Positions 1 to 9,799 of a stretch of DNA of 64,000 bases are shown in pieces. Numbering within the stretch: the stretch's first letter is position 1; every line of letters begins with the position of its first letter. The translations under genes were made by a program, and so were the position numbers. Below the pieces are notes generated by a model. The model was not told the origin of the DNA. It did no database searches and worked only from the letters and a program-made list of their open reading frames with translations. The stretch comes from Polytrichum commune (Eukaryota; Streptophyta; Polytrichopsida; Polytrichales; Polytrichaceae), in assembly GCA_950295325.1 (NCBI GenBank), contig OX485806.1, positions 41,168,001-41,232,000 on the forward strand, given 5' to 3'.

Positions 1-512
1 TTGGGTTTGTGTTGTGATTACTCTCCACACTTGAGTGCGCCTTCTCCAATACTGATCCATCATTTGCTTTCATCCCTTTTCACAACCTTTGTAGCTCCTC
101 TATGAGTGGTGCTAAGTACACATGTATATTTTCCTCTTTCACACTGTCTTTGCCAGAAATGATTAGGGTTAGCATCACAAAAAACCGCTTTGTAACTAAT
201 CATGGTGGCAAATTGTAGTTTAGCAATGGTTGAGTACACATTGCAGAGAAATTGAAGTGTAGTCCATTAAAAAAATGCTCGAAGAAAATGGAGAAAGAAG
301 GAGACGGAAAATTGGTGGATAAACGTCGGGTGATAAACCTCCCCTTGCCACGAAGGCTTCAAAGAAGACTCAACCCACAAATAAATTGGTAAACATATGT
401 TATGGAACGTGCAGTATGAAATAATTGTAAAACACGCAACCCTAAAATAATATATTCTTAACACTAATATATGGTTGTTGTAATTGTACAGACTCGTGGG
501 GATGTGATATAG

Positions 513-773
513 TTGTGTGGCTATGAAGAGGAGGATTCCAAGGCGACATATATTGGAAATGGTATTATTCAGAATGTAGCAGGTGAGATGTTACTCTCAA
601 AGGTGATTGGCAAGCTCTACGTTTTGTTGACAATTACGGAGTCATATCAAGACGACTATCCCCTACTTGAACCCCTCATTGGAGACGACCCTCCAGTCAC
701 TACAATTGGCCAAGCAAAAGGCCATTACATTCTTTGGCCAAGTGATTGTATAAGGTTGTGTGCGGCTACGTGA
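513..773 (+). pseudogene. DUF8039-like fragment of an En/Spm-associated protein
   Basis: This 86-residue open stretch contains a segment of the form YIGNGII...VIGKLYVLL followed by IGQAKGHYILWPSDCI. It resembles the plant domain DUF8039, whose copies end in a G-x-x-(V/W)-W-P signature and occur in proteins linked to En/Spm elements. It has no start context and stops early, so I read it as the surviving end of a longer transposon protein. The CACTA terminus at 1824 agrees with this. The family assignment rests on remembered signatures, not on a profile search. Confidence 0.45.
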
Positions 774-1800
774 GTGTGGAGTGGATTTGTAGATCTATGT
801 TGATTTTCAGACATTTACCCTTATGGAGTTTAGTGCTTACCATTTTTAGTAGCGATTTCTGAAACATCTTTGACATACTATTGTATAAATATGATTTGGT
901 TTTTGAACATCATAACCATGTTTGTGTGACTGCATTTCGTAGATGACTGTATTATGGATTACACTGTATCTCGTAAATAAAAGATACTACTTACCAGAGT
1001 AAAGTGACCAAAAAATATATAACTTCACACAATGATTCTAATATGATAAGTGGAAATATATTGTGCATGCCATAAACATATGACTATGTTGAACCATCCT
1101 CATGTTACTCGTTATAGTAAACGTACTCATTTGCATTCAAAACATGGCACTTGGCAAAATCATATACACTTCACTACTAGTAATACATAATAAAGACATA
1201 CGATAATCACATGACCTTACAACGTAGCCACTGGTTGATGTAAACATTACTCCACTTGGTAAAGTAGATATCACGACATGAAGTAAGAAATATATGCCAT
1301 TGTTGTATTTATTTATTCTTAGCAGTCACAGACGCTTACTATGTAACGTTATTGACTTCCCACATTGTTGTCCGCGATTACGGGAAACAATAATGTGGGA
1401 AAATTAATTCAACTAATCTTCGTCACGTAGAGACATATTTGTTTCAACCATATTGTTAACGTTGACTAGTAATTTGGAATGTATGTATATGCATTACACA
1501 TGATATGACTTTGTATAGTGAAGTGCAAACACCATACATGACTGGTGCCAGTGCCATGAGTCCACTAGGCTTCGTTATATGGACGTGTGTCTTATCTTAT
1601 TTATGTTGACGAGACGTAGTGAAGTAGGACATGACTTTATGAAGTAAAGTACCCGGAGCACCCCAAACTTCACTGCCATTGGGAACGTCATGTCCGACAT
1701 GACTACGACCATACTTTACTGCTTGTCTAAAGCGACTGGTCGTTTTCCACGGCAGTAAAGTCATGGTTTTCTCACTTGTAGAAGTTGAAAAACCTAGTTG

Positions 1801-1824
1801 TAAAAGACGTGTTTTGTTGTAGTG
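1801..1824 (-). repeat. CACTA terminal inverted repeat (right end)
   Basis: Read on the minus strand it starts CACTACAACAAAACACGTCT. It is identical over 24 bases to the left terminus at 12458-12481, so the two elements belong to one family. CACTA elements make 3-bp target duplications. The opposite end of this copy is not in the window, so the duplication cannot be tested. Confidence 0.65.
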
Positions 1825-3301
1825 AGTTGTTGAGACTACTCACGTCCAAGTGTTGGATAGTGTGGAAGATGAAAGAACATTAATCTCCTTGTCATTTTTT
1901 AAGAGCAAGATGTGGAACTAGCTCACAACACATCTAGACTTGGTGGTCCGCATGTTTTCCCAAGAGTTTTACACATTCCCTTACCAAATAGCAATATCAA
2001 ATTGGAAAGCTCAAAGGATTTGCTATGGAGGGCAAGAGTAGATGAGTTGTAATGAACGTTGTTGTAAATAGTAAATGTAGTGTTAGTGGATGTATGCACA
2101 AGTCAAGGGCAACTAGTAGCAACAACTAAATAGTGGCCTGGAAAATGAAGAACTAGTGTGCTCTAGTTCTAGGAAAGGTACTTGATGTATTGAACTTGCA
2201 CTCAAGTTTTGGAACATGATGAGGCAAGGCATGAATTTATACCTCAAGAGTCTAGTGTCAAATTTTGAATCTTGTGTGGCATGGTTGAGGGTGCAGGTCT
2301 TTCATGACCGTTTGTTTGAGGTGCACTACCTATATTTGGATGGAGCCCTTGGAGGAAGATGTCAGTGCATGTCAATTGCTTAGATATTAATTTTGTCAGG
2401 GTGGTGAATGGGTCGTGCTAATAGTGGGTTGGAGGTGTTCGCATGTAGTTCAACACAAACAACCATCCAACCATATTATGGTGGTCTCCTAGAATATGGA
2501 GGGCCATGGACACATGCTACTAGACTTCTATGCGCACACTAAAGAATCTTTAGCATACAAGTGATGGTCACCAAAGGATTAACATGCATTGAAGACTCAA
2601 GAGAACCAATGTTGGTCTAGTATTCCATCCTTGGTAACTAGGAGGAGCAAGTTAGTAGGTGGGCCCGGATTTGAGAAGATGGGAGTAGCTAATTGGCACA
2701 TATGAACCCTATCCCACCAAATTCCCTCTATAGTTGGGCGGGTTTGTCCTTATTCACACTCGAATATGGTGGGCGAGCGTACTACATGGAAACTCACCCT
2801 AACTCCACCCAAATTTCCAAATTTAGCCTAATGTATGATTAATAAACGAATATTCCTAGTTTGTTCAAGGAGCCCACAAAATACAATTAGCATAGTTTAG
2901 GGTCATGAAACCGACCCACATGACCGATCAAAATAATATACGCTAATGCAAAAATATTACTTGAAAATTATTGTAGCTCACAATAATTAGTCTAATGTGC
3001 ATTATCATGGGTCCAAGATGAACAGTGTGGCCCATACTAAATCAAATAGTTAGTGTAATAAAGATGAAACTGTCTACAGTGTGTAGAAACCCATATTAGT
3101 CTTTACCGATTGTCAGTCTACTAGATGACTCTTTCAACATTGAAGAGGTTGCCACAATTCCACCAATTTACAGGCTATGGCTTTTTCACTAAGTTAGACT
3201 AGGAGTGTGCATTAAGGTAGAATATGCATGAACCAACACTGCACCAACTTACATTCGGGCCATCTACCAATAAAACTAATTTAAACCCACATTTACTTGC
3301 C
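1825..3301. other. AT-rich intergenic DNA, no gene seen
   Basis: I find no coding stretch, RNA gene or clear repeat boundary here. The part at 2950-3060, around aattagtctaatgtgcat and cagtgtggcccatactaaa, resembles 34340-34425 and probably belongs to a dispersed repeat family. Confidence 0.5.
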
Positions 3302-3562
3302 TCATAGTTTCAACAGTGCACATAATATGAAAGTCCTTTTTATTCTTGAAGTGAAGATTCTTGTGCTTATAAAATGATCATACAAGTCCCTCCTAATTAT
3401 GTTAACCATTGAGGCTAGAATTGTTGACATAATTTGAGCTTGTAGTCTAAACTTTTTTAGACACTTGTCTTTTTGATGTCCATTCTTAGATCCGTGTCCA
3501 ATCACATACCTCTCAAATAGAGGTGTCCAATTTATTGCTATGGTTGAATTAGGCACATCCAC
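3302..3562 (-). pseudogene. Possible relic of a retroelement ORF1/gag zinc-knuckle region
   Basis: The minus strand reads VDVPNSTIAINWTPLFERYV followed by GHGSKNGHQKDKC. This layout recalls the VDV...LPERCYxCGxxGHxxxxC region of LINE ORF1 proteins, with two of the metal-binding Cys lost. A weakly similar peptide, KVDVPNLVNYLDQTPILKGY, is encoded on the plus strand at about 29618-29680, which suggests a common source repeat. The similarity is short and may be coincidental. Confidence 0.25.
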
Positions 3563-4447
3563 TTTAGATGTAGTAGGTATTAGTTGTTCAAAGACGTTTT
3601 AAAAGTTGCAATGAGCCTTTGGCTTTGACATTTGTTGGTGGGTAACTATGAATGATATTTCAAACTTCATAAGTTTATTGTCACCTTTCCATGAATTGAT
3701 TTGTAGTTTATCTCAAAGTGTGACATAGGTATTTCTAGAAGTTTAGACCATAATTTTATTGCATATATTTATTCTTGAAATGATCATCAAAAAGTCATGG
3801 AGACTAGATAATCATTATTATTATTATACAACATGTGAACTTAGAAACTTTAGTGACCACTCCCTTTTTGAGAAAAAATGGCTTCTGATTTTTGGAACAC
3901 TGATTGTTTTAAGTGATGTAATGAAAGAACAATACACTTTGTGACAAGAGAAAATGTCACAAAATTCTAAAGAGGAATAGTCGGTATCTTTACTATGTTC
4001 TTGGAGGCCTAGACCATGAATTTAATGCACAGGCATTTGTTTCTTGAATTTTATTCAAAGACTTTTAGTTGATCATCAAGAAGTCATGAAGACCAACAAA
4101 TATCGTTACCTAGAATGTGTCAATTACAAATCAACTTGGACAACTTTGTTTCCAGGTACATTGACTTTTGAGGACAATAAGGAGACTTAGCATTGAATCT
4201 TGGGTTGGTGTAATATGAGATCAATGCATGCTGAGAAATCGAGGACTAATCAGAAAGCGTCACGAAACTCCAAGTACCGTAGTCCTATGCCAAATGTTAA
4301 ACATCATTGTTAAATAGTTCATTCATTTCAAGATTTCGTTTTGACAAACAGAATACTCCACCACATTCTTTGAATGAAGTTTATGGACCAAAATAATCCT
4401 CAAAATTGTCAATCAATCCCCAAATAATGTAATAGATGCTGAAATCG
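3563..4447. repeat. AT-rich spacer with an imperfect tandem duplication
   Basis: The stretch about 3727-3810 (tttattgcatatatttattcttgaa...gatcatcaaaaagtcatgg) recurs with divergence at about 3990-4095 (tttaatgcacaggcatttgtttcttgaa...gatcatcaagaagtcatg). That gives a period of roughly 280 bp. No gene is visible. Confidence 0.4.
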
Positions 4448-4553
4448 CCACAAATCAGTGCTCAAAGTTGAAGTCTTCAATGCCCTTCAAATGGGTTTTG
4501 GGACTTCAAAAAATACCTCAAGGAAAACAACCCTTCAAAACATAATCCTCATG

Positions 4554-4639
4554 TTTAAGTATGCCCTTCAATTTGCAATGCTGAAATTTCAGAGCCCTTC
4601 AAAATGAAATTCATATGAGGGCTTCAATTTTGAGCATTG
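4554..4639 (+). repeat. Internal copy of the hAT right terminus (direct repeat with 6010-6094)
   Basis: These 86 bases match 6010-6094 almost throughout. Both run from atgcccttcaat through gaaattcatatgagggcttc to ttttgagca(t/c)tg. This copy carries the terminus 1.45 kb inside the element and forms an imperfect palindrome with the true left terminus at 4456. It may mark a nested insertion, a rearranged end or a derived foldback. Confidence 0.8.
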
Positions 4640-5029
4640 ACTGATGTGCATCAAGGAGTGGTGGCCCGACTTTGAGATCTAGTACCTCATCTAGTTGGAA
4701 CACACTGCATAGCTCACCGAGAGGCTCTAGCTGCGAAAGACGCTAATGACGAATTTTCATGCCTTGGATTCATTGACCGAGCTGCCAATAAAGTGTATGA
4801 GTGGTTGGGATGATCGGTGATTCGGCGAGGCACGTTGGCGAAATTGTTACTTGCATTTCGCGAAGAGACCCGAGTGGTTTTGTATATTCATTTCGTACGG
4901 TGGCTATCACGCGACATGGTCATGGAGAAGATGGTTTTTTGTATGCTTGCAATTTTGGAGTCATGGCAAACTGAAGAATACGCATGATACACAAATATCA
5001 CCTCTCTGTAGTTTCAATTCTTCATCCAT

Positions 5030-5906
5030 TTGTTGGTTGATGTGCTACTTGAGTTGAACAAGCTCAATCGGAAATTTCAGTTTGATCTCGTAGATATCAC
5101 ATCCATAGCCTCTAATATCGATGTGACAATCAATTTGTTGCAGAGACACTATTTGGGTGTGAGTTTTGGCACAACAACCAAACATTTGGGAATTTTTTTG
5201 CGCAACGTGCTGCCAACTGGAGAGATCTTGTATGTTGATAGGTTTGGTTGTGAGAAAGTGCATACTTTGCACTATGACTCTATGTCCGAGTGTGATGTAG
5301 GGGGCTCGTTGGAAGATTGCATCATTCTTGGTAGACTATACTTCCAAAAGGTTATTGACTCACTAAATGATCGCTTCCCCGACTTGCCCATTTTTAATGC
5401 GGCTAGGTTTTTCAGCCCAAAACACTATCCCATAATTGCATTGGATCGAGGCACTTTAACCTGAGCAATGGTTGAACCGGTTGGTGACACATGTCAAGTG
5501 GAACTCTGTTCTTGTTGATCAAGCCAATGCGGAGTTGCTCGAATTTGTGGAGATGTTATCTTCAGCTTATCAACACCGAAGTATGCATGAAGCTTGGGTT
5601 TTTTGTGGCCGTGACCGAGAGTTTAAGATCAATTGGCCAACCCTAATGTTGCTATGGCAAGCCATACTTGTGATCCCTACTAGCACTGCTGTTTGTGAGC
5701 GTGGTTTTTCAAAGCATAATTGGGTTAAGAGCGAAAGGAGAACATGCCTAAACCTTGACACACTTGATGCATTGATGAGGGTTAGCCTAAACCGTTTGGG
5801 AGTTGAATTCATGGATTGGAATGGCATTTTTAACACTTGGAAAACCACTACAGTAACCAACAAGTGTAGGGCATTGTCACTTCAAGAGGTGGAGTTAGAT
5901 GGTTGA
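5030..5906 (+). pseudogene. C-terminal part of a hAT transposase, frameshifted
   Basis: The block 5030-5464 gives a helical segment (LLELNKLNRKFQFDLVDITS...) of the kind found in ZNF862-like hAT transposases. After a +1 shift near 5460 the protein continues through 5472-5906. That second part carries the dimerisation signature: WPTLMLLWQAILVIPTSTAV, then CERGFSKHNWVKSERR and LDTLDALMRVSLN. The zinc finger and most of the catalytic domain are missing, because the element has no room for them. The copy cannot make active transposase. It is the only coding content of the hAT element at 4456-6094. Confidence 0.85.
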
Positions 5907-6102
5907 TTCTTCATTATTTCATTGTACTAGAAGCATGTACCATACAAATCATGCATACTTTTAATATAAGTTTTATATTTCTTTGAAAATTTTCCATTGA
6001 CGTCCTAGATTTAGATATGCCCTTCAATTGCAATGCTGAAATTTCAAAGCCCTTCAAAATGAAATTCATATGAGGGCTTCAATTTTGAGCACTGCCACAA
6101 AT

Positions 6103-7196
6103 TGTACTATGGTAGGAACCCACATGGTTTCCTCAACAATGTTGTACTTTCGTACTTATCTACTGTCACGACTTGAAATGTGATGTCTGCATTCAACCTG
6201 TCTGGAAAAGAAATCCTATTAGTCCAGTCTATAAAAGTCCTCCCCCGAAGCTTCCATGCACTGCAGGACCAGCCCCACAGGATGAACTATAAAGGAGCAT
6301 GGAGCTTCAACCATATATAGCAAACACTGCAGTAGTCTCAATCCACGTAGACTAATACTCAGCTATTGAGGATTTAGTTGCACCTAGTTTGTAGGTCTTC
6401 AGGCATTTATTGCAGTTTATATTGTGTGCACTGAGGGAGCCACTTCGTCTGAAATCGAGAGATTAGCTACATACACTTGCTAGTTCAACACTGCTACAAG
6501 CTTGATAAATTATAGGAATTGAATCGGTTTTGCAAGCTGCAAACACCAGTTTCAGAGCAGTCAAGGTATTTGACAATTGATCCTTGTTTTGTAAACTCAC
6601 TCTTGAATGTATAGATTTCATAAATTAATTGTATTTTCTTTGTAACAGTTTCGTTATGCTATTATATGATTCACACTACGGTACAGAGATTGTTGCGTTG
6701 TTCTGACATTTTTATATTTCATATCTTTACGTTGTACATGAATCCCCAAAATCAGTATTTTCCACATATGCCATTTTTTCCTCTTTTGCATATGTCTACT
6801 ACCTAATTTTACATAATACTCTAAATGCTGATCAAAACATTGTAACCATGTCACACTTTATCAGTTCGCATAGATTATGTCTTCTGCGGAGAGGCGACGC
6901 CAACCCATGGTTGGCATGTTCACACTTGACCATAGCTACAAGCTCATATGTGTTTTGTTCTTGTTTTTTTTTTTGGGGGGGGGGGGGGGGGGGAACGAAA
7001 CAGCGTGAGCTCATATGTGAACTCGGGGTGTCTTCTGCAACTATATCTAATGTAGGTCGATTAGCAAACTGATAGCCAAGAATTTATCAACGTTTCAGCC
7101 AGCTGGATTAGTGGCTGGATACTTAATTTGTCGTTGGTGAATTGACAGATTGAAGAAGAAGGTGAGATAGCTCGCTGGGTCAATCAGCTCAGAAAG
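6103..7196. promoter_or_regulatory. Upstream region of the chitinase gene
   Basis: Three TATA-like strings lie within 90 bp: ctataaaag (6229-6237), ctataaagg (6288-6296) and atatatag (6313-6320). They are about 900 bp upstream of the start codon. A 5' UTR intron would reconcile that distance, for example a donor at caag|gtattt near 6568 and an acceptor at gacag near 7148, but this is inference. A run of 11 T followed by 19 G lies at 6964-6993. No other gene is visible. Confidence 0.3.
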
Positions 7197-9463
7197 ATGA
7201 GGAAAATGATCGGCTCCATCAACATTATGGTGGTCGCTTGCGTCATTATTGTATTGCTGCAAGAAGTGTCGGTGGTGGTTGCGCAAACTTGCGGGAAGCA
7301 GGCGAACAATGCGGTGTGTGCCAACAATCTGTGTTGCAGCCAATACGGGTACTGCGGAAGCACGACTGCCTGGTGCGGGACTGGATGCCAGAGCGGACCG
7401 TGCACGAGCAGTAGTAATGCAAGCCCACCTCCCCCCCCAGCTGCGCCATCCAGCAGTGGTGGATTGAGCAGCATACTTTCAAGGTCCATGTTCGAGACGT
7501 TCTTCCCCAACCGCAACTCCTTCTACACGTACGATGCCTTCACCGCCGCCGCGGCTGCATACTCAGCGTTCGGAACCACAGGAGGTGCTGCTGCAAAGAA
7601 GCGAGAAGTCGCGGCTTTCTGCGCTCACGTGAAGCAAGAGACCACAGGTAATTAATACCCCCGGGTGCCAACTCTCCCTTGTCGAACAGTTGTTTCTAAG
7701 GCGCTTCTAATATTTGTAATGTATTCATGGTTTGTTCGAGAAAAATGCTTGGAAAGAGGGCATTGAGAGGAATTCATTGATATGATTTGTCTGATTTAGA
7801 AAACCTTTGCACTTTCAAATGTTAGTGGTCACCATCCAAACACCCTAGGTGTAGAATTTCACTTCTAAGAAATTCATAAGATTTCTTAGAATTTAAAGTC
7901 TTACATTTTATATGATGTGAAAGTAGCTCCCAAATTATGCTTCTTAGCAATGGTTTAGCAACTCCAAACCAATTCTAAACACGTGAGCCCTGCAAGTGTT
8001 ACAGATAGGTACCACCCTGGCATTAATACAGCCTTTTCTAAAGCTCATGCGATTTAGAACCCTAATTTATGCTCATAATTATGTATATATTGGTGCAAAT
8101 CGATGGGCTTATACAAATGCAGAGCCCTCCAGAACGGAGTGAGTAAGATTTACAAACGCTGGAACCGCGAGGTCATCCAGGCCCTCTTGTTTTTTAGGTT
8201 CTTGCACGGAATTGGAGCAAGCAGGGTTTGCAAAGGATCTGTCTAAATACCCCCATTGAGCGTGGCTCAGAGGCTAGGTTCGGGAGGGGGTGGCAGGGGT
8301 GGGGTAAAACCTGCCCCCTATTTTTTTAATTGGGTGGGGCCTTACTTGATCTCATAGGGGGCTTCCTAGAGTAATTTGGGGCCGCAGGACCCAAATTTAG
8401 CAAAAAAAAACCAAAAAAAGTTCCCAAGGGGCCAAAACGGGGAGGGCCAGAAAAATGAACCCCACCGAACCTAGCCTCCGAGCCACGCTCGATGGGGGTA
8501 TTTAGACCCACCTGTTTGCAAAGGCCAAATGGCAGCATGGCCATTGCTGAGTCGTTATATTTTGAAGCTTTTGCATGGAAAGGTCGGCCCCACATGTTTG
8601 GGTGTTTTATAATAGAATTTTGAACATGTAGAAAGTGAGCAGTATGGAGGTAGTGAACCTTTAAGTTAGAAGGTTCTACTTGGAGGCAACAACCCAAGGA
8701 AACGGTGGTAGAGAGGGATGACCCGGTCCCCTCTACAACACTTCTTTCCCAATTGACGTTGCGATTTGCAAAGCAATTATTGTCAAAAAGCCTGTGCAAA
8801 TTAAGTGATCAATCTCGCGTCTAACGATCGTTTTGTTCTTGTAGGCCTTGTTTACATTGAGGAGATTAGTGACAAGAGTGCTCATTGTCAGGCTTCAACA
8901 ACATACCCGTGTGCGTCAGGCAAATTGTACTATGGGCGAGGTCCACTGCAAATTTCCTGGTAAGCGTTTTTTCTGCAGCTCCCAACAAGATCATTCTTAT
9001 TTAATCCTAAGCAGCACTTGTATCATGTTCATTTCATTTGTCTCCGAAAACATGTGGTATTAATCGCGCCCAATGATTTCTACATTAACACAGGAACTAC
9101 AACTACGGGGCTGCCAGTGCATCCGTGGGTAGCGACATCTTGAGCAACCCTGACCTGGTGGCCTCCGACGCCACAATCTCCTTCAAGACTGCACTTTGGT
9201 TCTGGACAACGGCATCTAACCCTAAACCCTCTTGCCACGACGTTATGGTGGGCAATTGGAGCCCCAGCAACAGCGACACAGCAGCCGGCCGCACTGCGGG
9301 CTTCGGTGTTACGATCGACATCATCAATGGCGGCGTTGAGTGCGGCTCGGGAACTGCAAGTACCGGCGCGACCAACCGCGTGGCATATTACAAGGACTTT
9401 TGCTCTCAACTAGGCGTCGCCCCTGGCCAAAACCTGGATTGCACAAACATGAAACACTTCTAG
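7197..9463 (+). CDS. Class IV-type chitinase (GH19 with hevein domain), 3 exons
   Basis: A secreted endochitinase that cleaves beta-1,4 GlcNAc polymers in the apoplast, usually for defence. Exons are 7197-7647, 8845-8959 and 9094-9463, with GT-AG borders and matching phases, giving 311 residues. Residues 1-30 form a signal peptide ending near VVVAQ. Residues 32-69 are a hevein chitin-binding domain with all eight Cys (32, 41, 46, 47, 53, 60, 64, 69). A Ser/Pro linker follows, then the GH19 domain from about 95. The likely catalytic acids are E148 (QETTG) and E157 (YIEEIS), spaced as in class IV enzymes. [16 protein letters not shown] spans the second and third exons. GH19 loops found in class I enzymes are absent. 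The start is the first ATG, with M4 as the alternative. Intron 1 carries a MITE. A decayed copy of the gene end lies downstream. Confidence 0.93.
8237..8513. mobile_element. Palindromic MITE in chitinase intron 1
   Basis: The left arm tctaaatacccccattgagc, continuing gtggctcagaggctaggttc, is the near-exact inverse of the right arm gaacctagcctccgagccac plus gctcgatgggggtatttaga. The arms are at least 45 bp at 8242-8284 and 8465-8507. The unit is flanked by gtttgcaaagg on both sides (8226-8236 and 8514-8524), which looks like a target duplication of 9-11 bp, as Mutator-type elements make. It has no coding capacity. The intron stays spliceable around it, since both exon borders keep consensus sites. 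Confidence 0.75.
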
Positions 9464-9508
9464 TTGTCCGCTTGCCTCCTTCCATCACGTGCACCCTTGA
9501 GAGTTGCC

Positions 9509-9511
<3 letters not shown>

Positions 9512-9546
<35 letters not shown>

Positions 9547-9548
9547 CT
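9512..9548. repeat. (CT)n microsatellite in the chitinase 3' UTR
   Basis: An almost pure CT tract starts about 50 bp after the chitinase stop codon. The downstream duplicate has only a short ctcctctctct in the matching place, so the expansion came after the duplication or was lost in that copy. Confidence 0.85.
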
Positions 9549-9610
9549 CTTTATGTTGGGTCCCAATGGCCTTGTATAATTTTTTTGGTAATGAAATAAT
9601 TGTTTGGCAT

Positions 9611-9703
9611 GACCAATCGTGTGGCGTGTTACTGGGACTTATAATGCGTGCAAGTGTCGACCCTGCCTAGAACTTGGATTGCACAAATATGTACAACTTC
9701 TAG
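9611..9703 (+). pseudogene. Decayed tandem copy of the chitinase 3' end
   Basis: The sequence accaatcgtgtggc...aacttggattgcacaaatat...aacttctag parallels the end of the chitinase coding sequence at 9370-9463, including the stop codon. The homology continues into the 3' UTR (ggtgccactacttgcacctt and ggtcttggtggctttgtgt, to about 9790). The copy has an early in-frame TAA after TYWDL-like codons and no upstream exons, so it is a partial tandem duplication with no coding function. It could serve as an alternative 3' end for the gene's transcript. Confidence 0.8.
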
Positions 9704-9799
9704 CTTTATCTGGTGCCACTACTTGCACCTTAGAGGGCTGCTCCTCTCTCTATTTTGGGTCTTGGTGGCTTTGTGTGTTGTATAGCTTTGTCTCCCACA

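Larger units (their letters stand above)
1..1824 (+). mobile_element. Right-hand part of a CACTA (En/Spm) DNA transposon
   Basis: The segment ends at 1801-1824 in a sequence whose reverse complement begins CACTACAACAAAACACGTCT, the typical start of a CACTA terminus. The same 24 bases occur in the opposite orientation at 12458-12481. A protein relic resembling a domain found in plant En/Spm-derived proteins lies upstream at 513-773, as expected for an element whose 3' end is at 1824. The stretch 1590-1760 repeats short motifs such as gtagtgaagt and agtaaagt, like CACTA subterminal repeats. The left end is outside the window. No intact transposase is visible. Confidence 0.6.
4456..6094 (+). mobile_element. 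Complete short hAT transposon with 8-bp target duplication
   Basis: The left end starts CAGTGCTCAAAGTTGAAG at 4456. The right end, read inward on the minus strand from 6094, starts CAGTGCTCAAAATTGAAG. This gives a matching inverted repeat with the CAGTG start common in hAT elements. The eight bases ccacaaat occur immediately outside both ends (4448-4455 and 6095-6102), which is an exact hAT-type duplication. The 1639-bp interior encodes only the C-terminal half of a hAT transposase with a frameshift, so the element is non-autonomous. A near copy of its right end (4554-4639) lies near its left end. Confidence 0.88.

Noticed and set aside
7095-7516. Minus-strand open frames opposite chitinase exon 1
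   Set aside because: They are shadows of the strongly coding plus strand, which has signal peptide, hevein and GH19 signatures.
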